Source of the DNA: Planctomycetales bacterium
Lineage (GTDB): Bacteria; Planctomycetota; Planctomycetia; Planctomycetales; Planctomycetaceae
NCBI GenBank assembly: GCA_028285345.1
Contig: JANQPT010000059.1
Span: 1 to 64,000 of the forward strand
DNA: 64,000 nucleotides
Reading direction: 5' to 3'
Shown here: piece by piece, positions 8,635 through 19,084 of the stretch
How positions within the stretch are numbered: position 1 is the stretch's first letter
How the letters are laid out: each line of letters begins with the position of its first letter
Program-made: the position numbers and the translations under genes
The notes under the pieces: generated by a model
The model's database searches: none
The model's input: only the letters and a program-made list of their open reading frames with translations
What the model was told of the DNA's origin: nothing

Positions 8635-10110
8635 ATGTCGATTGCCGGTGCGACTGCGGGTGAATTGCTGGCCCGGATGGAGCGGGGAGACATCACCAGC
8701 GCAGACGTCACTGCGGCGTATCTTGATGTTATCGACAGCCACGACGGCGAGGTTCGTGCGTTTGTGCAGGTCGATCGAGAGTCGGCGCTCTCACAGGCAC
8801 GGGAGGTCGATCGCCGGCGCGGTGCGGGCGAACATCTGGGCCTGTTGGCAGGGCTGCCGGTCGCGATCAAGGATATCCTGTGCACCGAGGGGACTCGCAC
8901 GACCTGCTGCAGCCGCATGCTGGAAAACTTCGTCCCCCCGTATGACGCACACGCGATCACGCTACTAAAAAACGCCGACGCGGTGCTGATCGGCAAGACC
9001 AACATGGACGAGTTCGCCATGGGGTCGTCGACGGAGCATTCTTATTTTGGGGCGACGCGGAACCCGTGGGATCTTGAGTGTGCACCGGGCGGGTCGAGCG
9101 GCGGGTCGGCGGCGGCGGTTGCCGCACAGATGTCGCCTCTGGCGGTCGGTACCGACACCGGCGGATCGATCCGGCAGCCGGCCGGATTCTGCGGTGTGGT
9201 CGGCATGAAACCGACTTACGGCCGGATCTCGCGGTACGGACTGGTGGCGTTTGCCAGTTCGCTGGACCAAATCGGGCCGTTTGCCAACGACGTTCACGGG
9301 GCGGCGCTGTTACTGGAAGCAATGTCCGGATACGACCAGCGTGATTCCACCTGTATCGACACACCCGTTCCCCGCTATAGCAAAACCGTTGAGGAGCCGC
9401 TGGAAGGTTTGAAGATCGGCGTCGCGGCCGAGCATTTTGTCGACGGGCTGGATCCGGAAGTCGAGGCGGCCATCAATGCGGCGCTTGACGTCTACGAGTC
9501 GCTCGGGGCGGAGATTCGCGAGATCAATTTGCCGCATGCCCCGTATGCCGTGTCGGTCTACTACCTGATTGCGCCGTCGGAGGCCTCCAGTAACTTGGCC
9601 CGATATGACGGAGTGCACTACGGGCATCGGGCGGAGTCGTTTGAGAATCTAGTCGATATGTTTTCCGCCAGCCGTGGTGAAGGATTCGGCGACGAAGTCA
9701 AGCGGCGGATCATGCTCGGCACCTATGCGTTGTCCGCCGGTTACTACGACGCGTATTACCTGAAGGCGCTTAAAGTCCGGCGATTAATTCGTCAAGATTT
9801 TGACAAGGCGTTTGCGGACATTGACGTGATTCTGTCGCCCGTTTCACCGACTCCAGCCTTCCGGATTGGCGAACATGACGATGATCCATTGGGGATGTAC
9901 TTGGCGGACATCTATACGCTCAGCGCGAATTTGGCGGGGCTGCCGGGCATTTCTATTCCGGCGGGATTCAGTTCAGCAGGATTGCCGATCGGTTTACAGT
10001 TGATGGCGCCGCCGTTGGAGGAAGAGCGGCTGTTGCGTGCGGCGCGGATGTTCGAACGCGAAACGGAGTGGCACACCAAACGTCCGGCGCTCGCCGACAG
10101 GTCGAGTTAG
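8635..10110 (+). CDS. gatA: Asp-tRNA(Asn)/Glu-tRNA(Gln) amidotransferase subunit A
   Basis: A 491-residue amidase-signature protein, full family length. The Ser-cisSer-Lys catalytic triad is complete: Lys79 (PVAIKDIL), Ser154 within the [11 protein letters not shown] loop, and Ser178 in GTDTGGS. GatA releases ammonia from glutamine; the ammonia travels through a channel to GatB. The reading ends two bases before the gatB start, showing tight coupling within the gatCAB operon. Confidence 0.97.
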   Translation: MSIAGATAGELLARMERGDITSADVTAAYLDVIDSHDGEVRAFVQVDRESALSQAREVDRRRGAGEHLGLLAGLPVAIKDILCTEGTRTTCCSRMLENFVPPYDAHAITLLKNADAVLIGKTNMDEFAMGSSTEHSYFGATRNPWDLECAPGGSSGGSAAAVAAQMSPLAVGTDTGGSIRQPAGFCGVVGMKPTYGRISRYGLVAFASSLDQIGPFANDVHGAALLLEAMSGYDQRDSTCIDTPVPRYSKTVEEPLEGLKIGVAAEHFVDGLDPEVEAAINAALDVYESLGAEIREINLPHAPYAVSVYYLIAPSEASSNLARYDGVHYGHRAESFENLVDMFSASRGEGFGDEVKRRIMLGTYALSAGYYDAYYLKALKVRRLIRQDFDKAFADIDVILSPVSPTPAFRIGEHDDDPLGMYLADIYTLSANLAGLPGISIPAGFSSAGLPIGLQLMAPPLEEERLLRAARMFERETEWHTKRPALADRSS

Positions 10111-10112
10111 GT

Positions 10113-11600
10113 ATGGATTACACCGTCATCATCGGTTTAGAAGTGCACGTCCAGTTGCTCACGGAGAGCAAGATCTTTTGCGGCTGCGCGAACCGGTTTA
10201 ATCCGGACCAACCCAATACGCAGACCTGCCCGGTCTGTTTGGGGCTACCGGGGTCGCTGCCGGTGATGAATCAACAGGCGTTTCGGCTTTCCGTGAAGAC
10301 GGGGATGGCGCTCAACTGCGATATCCCGCCGTTCACCAAATGGGACCGCAAGCAGTATTACTATCCCGATTTGCCCAAGAACTACCAGATCAGCCAGTAC
10401 GATCTACCGTTTAGCCAGGACGGCTGGCTGGAGATCGCCGTCGATCCGGAGAACGATCATCCGCGCAAAATCGGCATCATCCGTGCGCACTTGGAAGAGG
10501 ATGCCGGCAAGAACATGCACGACGAGTCGGGCGGCGGGGCGGACAGCCAAGTCGATCTCAACCGCACCGGCACGCCGCTATTGGAGATCGTCTCAGAGCC
10601 GGATCTGCGGTCGGCGGCTGAGGCGAAGGCATATCTGCAGGAATTGAAGCTGCTGCTGAATTACCTGGAGGTTTCCGACTGCAATATGCAGGAAGGGAGT
10701 CTGCGGTGCGACGCCAACGTCAATCTGCACATTCACCAGGAGGGCAAGAACATTCCGACACCGATCGTCGAGGTCAAGAACCTCAACAGCTTTCGCGGCG
10801 TCGAAATGGCGATCGATTACGAAATCGAGCGACAATTGCAGGAGTGGGAAGCGACCGGCAAGAAACTGGGTGAGGTGGCGAAAGAGACGCGCGGCTGGGA
10901 CGCGGACCGCGGCGTGACGTTCGCGCAGCGGGGCAAGGAAGAGGCATCCGATTACCGGTACTTCCCCGATCCGGACTTGGTCCCGGTGACGGTGAGCGAG
11001 GAGTTTTTGGAGGAGATTCGCTCAGAGACGTGCGAGTTTCCCGCCGACCGCCGCGCGCGGTTTCGCGAGGCGTATGACCTTTCGCACTACGACGCGGCGG
11101 TGATCATCGAACAGGGCCGCACGTTCGCCGATTACTTCGAAGACGTGGCCAAGCATTGCGGCGACGGGAAGCAGGCGGCGAATTGGGTCACGCAGGATGT
11201 GCAGCGGGAACTGAATGAGCGGCACATTGGGATCGCCGAGTTCCCGATCCATTCGTCGGTGTTGGGAGACGTGCTGAGCCGCATCGGCAAGAAAGAGATT
11301 ACGACCAAGAGCGGCCGCGAGGTCTTCGCGGAGCTGCTCAAAGCTGATCCGAACGAAATCATCACGACCGAGCATATTCACGAGATCATCCAGGCCAAGG
11401 ACTTGGCGATTGTCTCCGATACCGGGCAACTGGAAGGCGTGATTGCGGCGGTGATCGAGAAGAATCCGAAAGCGGCCGAGGACCTCCGCGGCGGCAAACA
11501 GGCGGCGGCAGGTCCGCTGATTGGGCAGGTGATGCGGGAGGTCAAAGGGGCGGATCCGCAGACGGTGCGTCAGATGATTCTGGACGCGGTAGGGCAGTGA
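10113..11600 (+). CDS. gatB: Asp-tRNA(Asn)/Glu-tRNA(Gln) amidotransferase subunit B
   Basis: A 495-residue GatB beginning [15 protein letters not shown], the invariant start of the family; a longer reading from 10068 overlaps gatA and adds nothing conserved. The N-terminal part holds the zinc-binding cysteines (CGCANRF and [10 protein letters not shown]) and the kinase-like active site that activates the tRNA-bound Glu or Asp. The C-terminal YqeY-like helical domain ends with a typical [10 protein letters not shown] segment. The gene completes a gatCAB operon. Confidence 0.97.
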   Translation: MDYTVIIGLEVHVQLLTESKIFCGCANRFNPDQPNTQTCPVCLGLPGSLPVMNQQAFRLSVKTGMALNCDIPPFTKWDRKQYYYPDLPKNYQISQYDLPFSQDGWLEIAVDPENDHPRKIGIIRAHLEEDAGKNMHDESGGGADSQVDLNRTGTPLLEIVSEPDLRSAAEAKAYLQELKLLLNYLEVSDCNMQEGSLRCDANVNLHIHQEGKNIPTPIVEVKNLNSFRGVEMAIDYEIERQLQEWEATGKKLGEVAKETRGWDADRGVTFAQRGKEEASDYRYFPDPDLVPVTVSEEFLEEIRSETCEFPADRRARFREAYDLSHYDAAVIIEQGRTFADYFEDVAKHCGDGKQAANWVTQDVQRELNERHIGIAEFPIHSSVLGDVLSRIGKKEITTKSGREVFAELLKADPNEIITTEHIHEIIQAKDLAIVSDTGQLEGVIAAVIEKNPKAAEDLRGGKQAAAGPLIGQVMREVKGADPQTVRQMILDAVGQ

Positions 11601-11637
11601 CGTTCGGTGTTGGCGGTGGAGATGGGGGGCGTTACCG

Positions 11638-11653
11638 GCAGGCGGACGCCTGC
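11638..11653. repeat. Short palindrome after gatB
   Basis: GCAGGCG / CGCCTGC separated by two bases, just downstream of the gatB stop. It could help terminate gatB transcription, but there is no T-run. Confidence 0.3.
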
Positions 11654-11709
11654 TGACGGGCGAAGCCCCTCATGAAAAATGCTCATATTGCCCGTGCGTC
11701 GGCAGGATT

Positions 11710-12408
11710 TCATTCCGATGGTGGTGTCCACTCGATGCGACAATCCGGCAGGGCTCTATGTAGCTTCTCGATACCGGCTTGCGTGACCTGGGTGTTTCGC
11801 AGCATTAGGATCCTAAGATTGATCAGCCCTCGGAGGTGTTCTACGCCTGCGTCGGTCACTTGGGTGTCGTCGAGCGATAGCTGTCCAAGATTGTTCATTC
11901 CTTGGAGTTGCTCTAGCCCCGCATCACTAACCAGGGTGCCATCGAGCAATAGCAATTCGAGGTTCGTCAAACCGGTTAAATGCTCAAGCCCTTTGTCGGT
12001 GACTAGAGTCTGTGCGAGTGATAAACCCCAGACGTCGGTCGACTCGCGTAGATGCTCGAGCCCCACGTCACTGATTTGGGTACCGTCGACGAATAGCATT
12101 CTAAGATTCGTCAACCCCCGGAGATTCGCCAGTCCGTCATCACTGACGCCGGTATTGCGCAAATCTAAGTTTCTCACCTTCTCGAACAGCCAAAAACCGC
12201 CCGCATCTGCTGCTTCTGGATACCAGAGAGGACGTACAGTTCCTGTTGTCGCTTCTCCACCAAGTCGCTCAACCTCCGCGATTAACTGTTGTTCGCGGTG
12301 ATACGGCAACCACACCGTTAACGCTCCACCGCCAACCAGCAACACCATAGCGATGAGCACCAAAGTGCCAGTGCTTGGCAGGCGGCTTTTTGGGGCGGAG
12401 TCAGTCAT
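11710..12408 (-). CDS. Membrane-anchored leucine-rich repeat protein (third of three tandem paralogues)
   Basis: A 232-residue protein. After ~15 polar residues comes one hydrophobic helix (GTLVLIAMVLLVGGGALTVW), so it is anchored with its bulk outside the cytoplasm. From about residue 75 it consists of ~24-residue leucine-rich repeats of the pattern L-x-L-x-x-T-x-[IV]-[ST]-D-x-G-L-x-x-L, six or so copies, ending in a cysteine-containing cap. It shares its N-terminal ~50 residues (PKSR-x-P-x-TGTLVLI..., WLPYHREQQ) with the next two genes upstream on the same strand. The gap of 29 bases implies one transcript. Likely role: protein-protein binding; partner unknown. Confidence 0.8.
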   Translation of the reverse strand: MTDSAPKSRLPSTGTLVLIAMVLLVGGGALTVWLPYHREQQLIAEVERLGGEATTGTVRPLWYPEAADAGGFWLFEKVRNLDLRNTGVSDDGLANLRGLTNLRMLFVDGTQISDVGLEHLRESTDVWGLSLAQTLVTDKGLEHLTGLTNLELLLLDGTLVSDAGLEQLQGMNNLGQLSLDDTQVTDAGVEHLRGLINLRILMLRNTQVTQAGIEKLHRALPDCRIEWTPPSE

Positions 12409-12437
12409 CGTGTACGCTCATTCGTGTCTGTGGACTG

Positions 12438-13139
12438 TCATCGATTGGACCGTGATGCCCAATATATGTGGCAACCAGGTAGAGCTTTGTTGAGTTTGGA
12501 AATTTCTGCTTTCGTCACTTGGGTGTTTCTGAGGTGCAGCGAGTTAAGGTTAGTCAGCCCATGGAGATGCTCAATACCAGCATCGCTGACTTCGGTATCG
12601 TCGAGCGACAATTCAACAAGGCTGGTGAAGCCTCGGATTTGTTGCATCCCGGCATCAGTTACTTGCGTGCCGCAGAGGTACAGGCATTCAAGCTTGGCAA
12701 GTCCGTCAAGATTCTTGAGTCCGGTGTCACTTACTTGGGTCTCTTGGAGGTATAGGTGAGTGAGTTTGACCTGGAACTGGATTTCCCTAAGTCCCGCATC
12801 ACCGATTTGAGATTCGTCGAGATTTAGGTGTTCAAGGTGAGTAAATCGTCGAAGATGCATTAGTCCAGCATCATTAATTCGAGTGTTCGCCAGAATGACG
12901 TCGGTAACCCTTTGAAACACTCCCAAATACTCATCATCCACCATATCTGGTATCCAAATAGGGCGAACGATCTCTACGTATGTTTTTCCGCCAAGCTTTT
13001 CAATCTCAGCAATAATCTGCTGTTCGCGATGATATGGCAACCACACCATCAACGTTCCACCGCCAATCAGCAACACCACACCAATCAGCACCAGCGTTCC
13101 AGTTCGAGGAAAACGACTTTTGGGTTTTGAATGGGTCAT
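12438..13139 (-). CDS. Membrane-anchored leucine-rich repeat protein (second of three tandem paralogues)
   Basis: A 233-residue paralogue of its two neighbours with the same anchor (TGTLVLIGVVLLIGGG), the same WLPYHREQQ linker and about six leucine-rich repeats (for example LYLCGTQVTDAGMQQI). It lies nine bases behind the first paralogue and 29 bases before the third, so the three form an operon created by tandem duplication. The repeats differ mostly in the variable surface positions, as expected for binding proteins that have diverged in specificity. No enzymatic motif is present. Confidence 0.8.
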   Translation of the reverse strand: MTHSKPKSRFPRTGTLVLIGVVLLIGGGTLMVWLPYHREQQIIAEIEKLGGKTYVEIVRPIWIPDMVDDEYLGVFQRVTDVILANTRINDAGLMHLRRFTHLEHLNLDESQIGDAGLREIQFQVKLTHLYLQETQVSDTGLKNLDGLAKLECLYLCGTQVTDAGMQQIRGFTSLVELSLDDTEVSDAGIEHLHGLTNLNSLHLRNTQVTKAEISKLNKALPGCHIYWASRSNR

Positions 13140-13148
13140 GGCGAATTC

Positions 13149-13736
13149 TCAATTCCGCTCAGAAAAGAATCTGCGAGGGTGCAAAGGATATGATGGTGTC
13201 CCGATTATGTCGCAATTAGGTAGTGCTTTCTCTAGATTCTCGATTCCTTCTTTCGTGACTGGAGTGTTATCGACCCATAGTTCCTTAAGATTGGACAACC
13301 CTTGAAGATGTTCCAGCCCTGAGTCGCTGACTTGGGTGTTACTAAGCGATAGCCACTCAAGCTTGGTCAACTCTCGCAGATGCTCCAAGCCCGCATCGCT
13401 GACTTGGGTGTTATCGAGCAATAGGATTTGGAGGTTGGATGACCTGTGGAGAATTTTCAATTCTGAATCTCTGACATCGGTGTCGGCTAAAATAACCATC
13501 GATATTCGCTCGAACACTTCCATAAATTTATCGTCGACTGCATTAGGAATGCATAATGGACGAACAATCTCTGATTGTGTAATTCCTCCCAACCGTTCGA
13601 TCTCAGCAATCACACGCTGTTCCCGTTGATAAGGCAACCACACCATCAACGCTCCACCGCCAACCAGCAACACCATAGCGATGAGCACCAGCGTTCCGGT
13701 TCGAGGGAAACGGATTTTAGGGGCGGAGTCACTCAT
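13149..13736 (-). CDS. Membrane-anchored leucine-rich repeat protein (first of three tandem paralogues)
   Basis: A 195-residue protein, about 40 residues shorter than its two paralogues because it has fewer leucine-rich repeats. The anchor (TGTLVLIAMVLLVGGGALMVW) is almost identical to that of the third copy. Repeats include LLLDNTQVSDAGLEHL and LSLSNTQVSDSGLEHL. It is the promoter-proximal gene of the three-gene operon. The C-terminal extension (YPLHPRRFFSERN) is not shared. Confidence 0.78.
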   Translation of the reverse strand: MSDSAPKIRFPRTGTLVLIAMVLLVGGGALMVWLPYQREQRVIAEIERLGGITQSEIVRPLCIPNAVDDKFMEVFERISMVILADTDVRDSELKILHRSSNLQILLLDNTQVSDAGLEHLRELTKLEWLSLSNTQVSDSGLEHLQGLSNLKELWVDNTPVTKEGIENLEKALPNCDIIGTPSYPLHPRRFFSERN

Positions 13737-14068
13737 CGTGTTCGCTCCGATGTGCTCTCTGGGAATTCACCAATCGACACAAAGTTTTCACCGGCAAAGA
13801 TGGATTTTTCCCAGAGTACGACGGGTTTTCGCCACACAATTCACAAAAAAGCAGCAATTCAATCCATCAGACGTCTGCTCAATCGCTTGATTTGCAGCCA
13901 TTTCTCGCAATATTAGCCACCTGCTAACCCAATAAGTGAGCCTGACTTGTGAGCCTACCGGCAAATGGTGCCACTCAATCGCCGTAAACCATTTCTGGAA
14001 CACGGCTTGGGTCATTGTGACGACAGCTTTCACTTGAGCATTCACGCTTGCCGCTCGCCGGGAGCGCA
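13737..14068. other. Intergenic region between topoisomerase subunit and LRR operon
   Basis: About 330 bases. A minus-strand frame at 13788-14069 has no ribosome binding site or family resemblance and touches the topoisomerase stop codon; I do not call it. The region should hold the LRR operon promoter. Confidence 0.4.
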
Positions 14069-15988
14069 TTAGACGTCCAGTTCATCGACCAGTCCGGCGT
14101 CTTGCATAATCGCGTCATAGCGTTGGGACGGGTCCTTGCCGAGGAGTTGCTGGAAGGTCTTGTCGGCGTCGAGCGGGGATTCGATGTCGACCCTTAGCAG
14201 TGTGCGCGTCTTCGGGTCGAGGGTCGTGTCGCGGAGTTGTTTGGGGGTCATTTCGCCCAGTCCCTTAAAGCGGCTGATGACTGGTTTGCGGTTTTCGGGG
14301 AGCGAGGCGAGGATTTCCTCCTTGTGAGCGTCGTCGGCGGCGTAGAAGGTGTCTTTGCCCGATTCGATCCGGTAGAGCGGCGGTTGGGCGAGATAAAGGT
14401 GTTCGCCGCGGATCAGGTCACGCATGTGCCGGAAGAAAAAGGTCAGCAGCAGCGTGCTGATGTGGTGGCCGTCGCTGTCTGCATCCATGAGCAGGATCAC
14501 GCGGCCGTAGCGGAGCTTGTGCAGATCGAAATTCGCGCCGATGCCGGTGCCGAGCGACTCGACGAGATCGTTGATCGCCTGGCTGTTCATCGCTTTGGCG
14601 GAGGTGATCGATTCGGTGTTGAGCACCTTGCCTCGCAGGGGCAGCACGGCTTGCGTTTTGCTGTCGCGGCCCATGGCGGCGCTGCCGCCGGCGGAATCCC
14701 CTTCGACGATGAATAACTCGGCGTCGTCCGGTTTGTTGGTGCGGCAGTCGAAGAGTTTGCCGGGCAGGTTCGCCCGTTTGCTGGTGGGGGATTTGCGGCG
14801 GACTTCCGAGGCGGCGTCACGGCTGGCCATCCGCGCGCGGGCGGCCAGGACCATGCGGGCAATGACCTCTTCGGCGATGGTCGGGTTGCCGTTGAGCCAG
14901 CTTTCCAGCGCGGGGCGGATCAAGCCTTCGACCTGCGCGTTCATTTCGGGGTTGTTGAGTTTTTCCTTGGTCTGCCCCTGAAACATGGGGTCGGGATGGA
15001 ACACCGACAGGATGCCGACGACGCCTTCACGGATGTCGTCAGCGGTCAGCGAGATCCCTTTGGGCTTGATCTTGTGAACCTCCATATAATTGCGGACCGC
15101 TTTGACGATGCCGCCGCGGAATCCGCTCTCGTGCGTGCCGCCGGCGTGCGTGCGGATGCCGTTGACGTAGCTGCGAATCTCCTCGTCGGTGCTCTGCGTC
15201 CACTTGAGGGCGATTTCAATGCGGCACTTCTTATCGTCCTTATCCGCCTGAAACATCTGCTCGTGAATGGGCCGCTTTTCGCCTTCGCCGATCAGTTTGT
15301 CGACGTAGGCGACGATGCCGTCGGGATGGGACAGCTCATGTTTCTCGCCCTTGGTTTCGTCGTTAAAGACGATCTTCAGGCCGCCGTGCAGGTAGGAGAT
15401 GTCCTCCAGATGCTGCAGAATCTCTGAGGAACTGAAATGGACGCGCTTGAAGATCGTGTCGTCGGGGCGGAAGAAAATCGTGGTGCCGTGTCCGCGAAAG
15501 CGTTTGGTCTTTTTCACGGGCGTGGTCGGCTTGCCCCGCTTGTAGCGCTGCACCCATTCGTGGCCGTCGCGGTGAATGGTGGCGACCATCTCGGTGGAGA
15601 GGGCGTTGACAACCGAGGAACCGACGCCGTGCAATCCGCCGCTGCGGGCGTAGTTCTTGTCGGAGAACTTTCCGCCGGAGTGCAGCGTGGTGAGGATCAA
15701 CTCGACGGCGGGCTTTTTGGTTTTGGGGTGTTTGTCGACCGGGATGCCGCGGCCGTTGTCCTGGACGGTGAGCGACGATCCGTCTTTGTGCAGCGTGACG
15801 ATGCAGCGGTCGGCTTCGCCGGCCAGGTACTCGTCGATGGCGTTGTCGACGATTTCCCAGAGCAAGTGATGCAGCCCACGGTTGTCGACGCCGCCGATGT
15901 ACATCGAAGGCCGACGGCGCACCGCTTCGAGGCCCTCCAGGACTTCAATGCTCTTGGCCGTGTATTTCTTGGTCGTTGCCGTTGCCAT
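14069..15988 (-). CDS. Type IIA DNA topoisomerase B subunit (GyrB/ParE family)
   Basis: A 639-residue ATPase subunit. The GHKL ATPase domain shows RRRPSMYIGG, EIVDNAIDE, DNGRGIPVD and GGLHGVGSSVVNALS. The transducer domain follows, then the TOPRIM domain with EGDSAGGSA, PLRGKVLN and a DADSDGHHI metal motif. It ends with the ISRFKGLGEM and RTLLRV blocks. The length without an insert fits short GyrB or ParE forms. The TOPRIM aspartates are kept although the motif usually reads DADVDG, and the KLADC cysteine block reads KLFDC. The protein should pair with a GyrA/ParC subunit to manage supercoiling or decatenation, but no partner gene is in the window. I cannot decide between GyrB and ParE. Confidence 0.93.
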   Translation of the reverse strand: MATATTKKYTAKSIEVLEGLEAVRRRPSMYIGGVDNRGLHHLLWEIVDNAIDEYLAGEADRCIVTLHKDGSSLTVQDNGRGIPVDKHPKTKKPAVELILTTLHSGGKFSDKNYARSGGLHGVGSSVVNALSTEMVATIHRDGHEWVQRYKRGKPTTPVKKTKRFRGHGTTIFFRPDDTIFKRVHFSSSEILQHLEDISYLHGGLKIVFNDETKGEKHELSHPDGIVAYVDKLIGEGEKRPIHEQMFQADKDDKKCRIEIALKWTQSTDEEIRSYVNGIRTHAGGTHESGFRGGIVKAVRNYMEVHKIKPKGISLTADDIREGVVGILSVFHPDPMFQGQTKEKLNNPEMNAQVEGLIRPALESWLNGNPTIAEEVIARMVLAARARMASRDAASEVRRKSPTSKRANLPGKLFDCRTNKPDDAELFIVEGDSAGGSAAMGRDSKTQAVLPLRGKVLNTESITSAKAMNSQAINDLVESLGTGIGANFDLHKLRYGRVILLMDADSDGHHISTLLLTFFFRHMRDLIRGEHLYLAQPPLYRIESGKDTFYAADDAHKEEILASLPENRKPVISRFKGLGEMTPKQLRDTTLDPKTRTLLRVDIESPLDADKTFQQLLGKDPSQRYDAIMQDAGLVDELDV

Positions 15989-16417
15989 GTGGTGAAGTAA
16001 AAATCTGGTGTTTCGTCGTGAATTAAGTCGTGGTTGGAAGCTTCCGGTGTTATTGCGATGGAGCGGCCAGTTTAGTGGAGAACCCGAATTCGGACCAGCA
16101 CGATTGCGGCAACTTGAGGATCTTCAAATCGACGAACTCAGCGAGAAGGGTCGGTTTTGCGGCACATCAAATGAGTTGTGTGAAGTGAAACGCAGATTAC
16201 GCAGGTTATCGCAGAATGAGTTGAAGTGTTCCCTGGCTGTCGCTTACTGATCAGAGATATTAGCAAATATGGGTCCTCCGTGAAGTCTAACGGTAAACTC
16301 TCGTGAATCGTACCGTCCGATGGTTGGATGCGGCGGCAACGTCGGGTATGGTAGATTGTTTGCGGTTTCGCGGGCGGTTCTAAGAAGATACGACTTTTTG
16401 ATAATCAGGGTGACAAG
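15989..16417. other. Intergenic region between divergent genes
   Basis: About 430 bases between the topoisomerase and glycosidase starts. A frame at 16008-16250 lacks any protein-like features. A candidate promoter for the glycosidase (TTGGAT at 16324-16329, 17 bases, TATGGT at 16347-16352) is a weak consensus match. Confidence 0.35.
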
Positions 16418-19075
16418 ATGCAGAGCCGGGTGAGCAGAAGTGCGATTTTGTGCGGCGTGTTAATCGCGGTCGCGATGTGCGTGCAATCGGCGTCGGCGGG
16501 CGAGAGTCTGGGGATCGTGCCGACGCCGCAGCAGTCGGAAACCGTAAAAGGCACGTTCCAAATCACGCCCGAGACGGCAATCGTGCTCGGGTCGGCTGCC
16601 ATGAAGGATGAGAAGTTCGCGGCGAACGATTTGCGCGATGCACTGAAGGAAATCTACGGTTTTGAGGTCAAGATCACCGAGCAGGATCCGGGCGGTAAGC
16701 AGCGGATTGTGCTGGGAAAACCAGACACGAATCCGCTCGTTCGCGGGCTCATGGACAAGTACGGGCTGTCGTTCAACGACAAGTTGAGCGCAGAAGGTTA
16801 CGTGCTAGGAATCGGCGACGACGGCATTGTGATCGCCACCCCGAACGAGCCGGGATTGCTGTACGGCACAATGAGCCTGCGGCAGATGGCTCTCGCCCGC
16901 GGCCAGAAAACGGCGTTGCCGTATGCCCGGATCACCGACTGGCCCCACATGAAAATGCGCGGCGTGCAGGAGGAGACCGCCTACGGGCAGGCCTCGAAGA
17001 TGGACAATTACAAGTCCATCATCCGCTTCATCGCGGAGTACAAGATGAATACGTACTTCATCTATCTGGAGGACAACTACCGTTTCAAGAAGTACCCGAC
17101 GATCGGTATTGATCGGGGAGCGTTTACGGCGGATCAGATCAATGAATTGGAGGCGTATGCCAAGCAGTATCACGTGGAGTTGATTCCGATCTTCGAGATG
17201 CTCGGCAACCAGGGCACGCTGCTGATGAATTCCGAGGTATTGCCGTTCAGTGAATATCCGGGATCGCACTCGTTCGCAACGGACGAGGAAGCGTTTGAGT
17301 TTCTGGAAAATTGCTTTCTGGAATTGATTGAGGTTTTTGACTCGAAGTACTTCCACGCCGGGTTAGACGAATCGTGGGATCTTGGCTTCGGAAAAACTGA
17401 AGACGCGGTCAAAAAGGACGGCCGTGGGGCGGTGCATGCGGAGCATTACCGCAAGTTGAACAAGCTGTTCAAGGATCACGGCAAGACGATGATCATGTAC
17501 GGCGATGTGATCGTGAACCGCAAGGACCCAGAAGTGATCCTCAACGCGATTCCCAAAGACATCGTGCTGATGGATTGGGTGTACGATCCGAAACAGCATT
17601 ACGACAGCGTAGACAAATTAGCCGCGCATAATTTTCCGCTGATGGTCCTGCCGGGCCTGAACAACTGGAGCCGGATTTTTCCGACGACCTCGTCGGCACT
17701 GATCAACATCCGCAACTTCACGCTGGACGGCATCCGCAACGGGGCGATCGGCTCGTTCACCTCGACGTGGGGCGACTTCGGCTCCAAGAACTTTCGCGAG
17801 ATGAACTACTTCGGATACGCGTACGGCGGCGAGGTCACCTGGTCGCCACAGACGACCGACGTGGGCAGATTTTATCGCCGCTTCTTTACGCTGCACAACG
17901 GTCCCGGTACGGCGGCGCAGTTACAAGCGGTCTACGGCTTGTTGGAGAAGTGGCCGTTTGGGTTGCCGATTGTGGATTACTTCCGGCATCCGTTTGCACC
18001 GCGCAATGTCCGGCGGCGCTACAGAGGGATTCAAAAGGAGTCGGGGCATTCTGAACACGACTTGTGGCGTGTGCGCGAGGACGCTCGTGTGGCGGAGGAG
18101 TTGATTGCGTCGTTGCGACCGGTGATCACCCGCCGTAAAGGGGATCTCGATTACTACGAATACTGTGCGCGGATGCACCGCAACTATGTGCGGGGGCAGT
18201 TGTTGGTCCGCAGTCTGCGCGACTTTGCCAAGAGCAATCCGACGGCGGAGCAAATCGCCAAGGCCAAAGACAAATTCGCGGCCGAAGCACGGGCGGTGCG
18301 GGACGAAACTCGCGACTTGCGCGACAACTTTGAAGAGCTGTGGTTGCGGACGAACCAGCCTGCCAACTTGTATTATGCGATGGACGAGTATAACAAGCTG
18401 GCCAAGGCTTGGGACGACGCGGCACAGCGGGCGGAGCAGGGGATCTTTGCCTACGATTCGCGTCCGCCGTCGGAGTGGGTCTACCATCCCGATGGATTCC
18501 CCACGCCGGAAGCTGTTGCGAAAGCGAAGAAAGAGAAGAAGCGGTACGCCGAGAATCAGCCGGTGCAGCACGCCTATTTTCGCAAGACATTGGAGATCGA
18601 CGACCCACAGGAGTTGGAATTGGCGGGCCTTCAATTGCACGGGGACACGCACGTGAAGCTGTACATCAACGGCGAGTTAATCGGCGAACAATTCGCCCGA
18701 CGGAATTTCTCCGCCCCGGTCAATCCGCATCTGCTGGAATTGTACGATATTTCGTCCTATTTGCGTCCGGGCACCAACGTGATCGCCGTCGAGGCGCACG
18801 CGTACGGAACGGAGAACCGCAGCCTGGAGCCGGGCGGGCCGGAACGTTGTGGCGGATTTCACTTGTACGGCGAATTGATCGGCAAGGACGGCAAGACGGA
18901 AGCAATCAATTCCGATTCGTCATGGAAGGTGAGCGACAAGCCGCTGGAGGGGTGGACGATGCAGAGTTTCGATGATTCGACGTGGAAGTCGGCCCGCGGC
19001 GATAAGAATCCGACTGTCTGGGTCAGCTATCCTGATTTCCGCGCGGGTGTGAAGGGATTTAGCGACCGCCGCTAG
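16418..19075 (+). CDS. Secreted glycoside hydrolase family 20-like beta-N-acetylhexosaminidase
   Basis: An 885-residue secreted enzyme with a signal peptide (cleavage likely after ASA, residue ~27). Residues ~30-165 form the GH20b-type accessory domain (VPTPQQSE...). A TIM-barrel follows with the GH20 catalytic signature HAGLDES: His313, Asp317 and Glu318 are the assisting and acid residues of the substrate-assisted mechanism. The last ~150 residues resemble a galactose-binding beta-sandwich (VKLYINGELIG, NVIAVEAHAYG). It probably removes N-acetylglucosamine or N-acetylgalactosamine from glycans outside the cytoplasm. The symporter gene 84 bases downstream would import the product. It is longer than typical GH20 enzymes; precise specificity is unknown. 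Confidence 0.8.
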   Translation: MQSRVSRSAILCGVLIAVAMCVQSASAGESLGIVPTPQQSETVKGTFQITPETAIVLGSAAMKDEKFAANDLRDALKEIYGFEVKITEQDPGGKQRIVLGKPDTNPLVRGLMDKYGLSFNDKLSAEGYVLGIGDDGIVIATPNEPGLLYGTMSLRQMALARGQKTALPYARITDWPHMKMRGVQEETAYGQASKMDNYKSIIRFIAEYKMNTYFIYLEDNYRFKKYPTIGIDRGAFTADQINELEAYAKQYHVELIPIFEMLGNQGTLLMNSEVLPFSEYPGSHSFATDEEAFEFLENCFLELIEVFDSKYFHAGLDESWDLGFGKTEDAVKKDGRGAVHAEHYRKLNKLFKDHGKTMIMYGDVIVNRKDPEVILNAIPKDIVLMDWVYDPKQHYDSVDKLAAHNFPLMVLPGLNNWSRIFPTTSSALINIRNFTLDGIRNGAIGSFTSTWGDFGSKNFREMNYFGYAYGGEVTWSPQTTDVGRFYRRFFTLHNGPGTAAQLQAVYGLLEKWPFGLPIVDYFRHPFAPRNVRRRYRGIQKESGHSEHDLWRVREDARVAEELIASLRPVITRRKGDLDYYEYCARMHRNYVRGQLLVRSLRDFAKSNPTAEQIAKAKDKFAAEARAVRDETRDLRDNFEELWLRTNQPANLYYAMDEYNKLAKAWDDAAQRAEQGIFAYDSRPPSEWVYHPDGFPTPEAVAKAKKEKKRYAENQPVQHAYFRKTLEIDDPQELELAGLQLHGDTHVKLYINGELIGEQFARRNFSAPVNPHLLELYDISSYLRPGTNVIAVEAHAYGTENRSLEPGGPERCGGFHLYGELIGKDGKTEAINSDSSWKVSDKPLEGWTMQSFDDSTWKSARGDKNPTVWVSYPDFRAGVKGFSDRR

Positions 19076-19084
19076 CCCCGTCTA

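Noticed and set aside
13788-14069. 93-codon minus-strand frame
   Set aside because: Lies between genes without start signals; composition not convincing.
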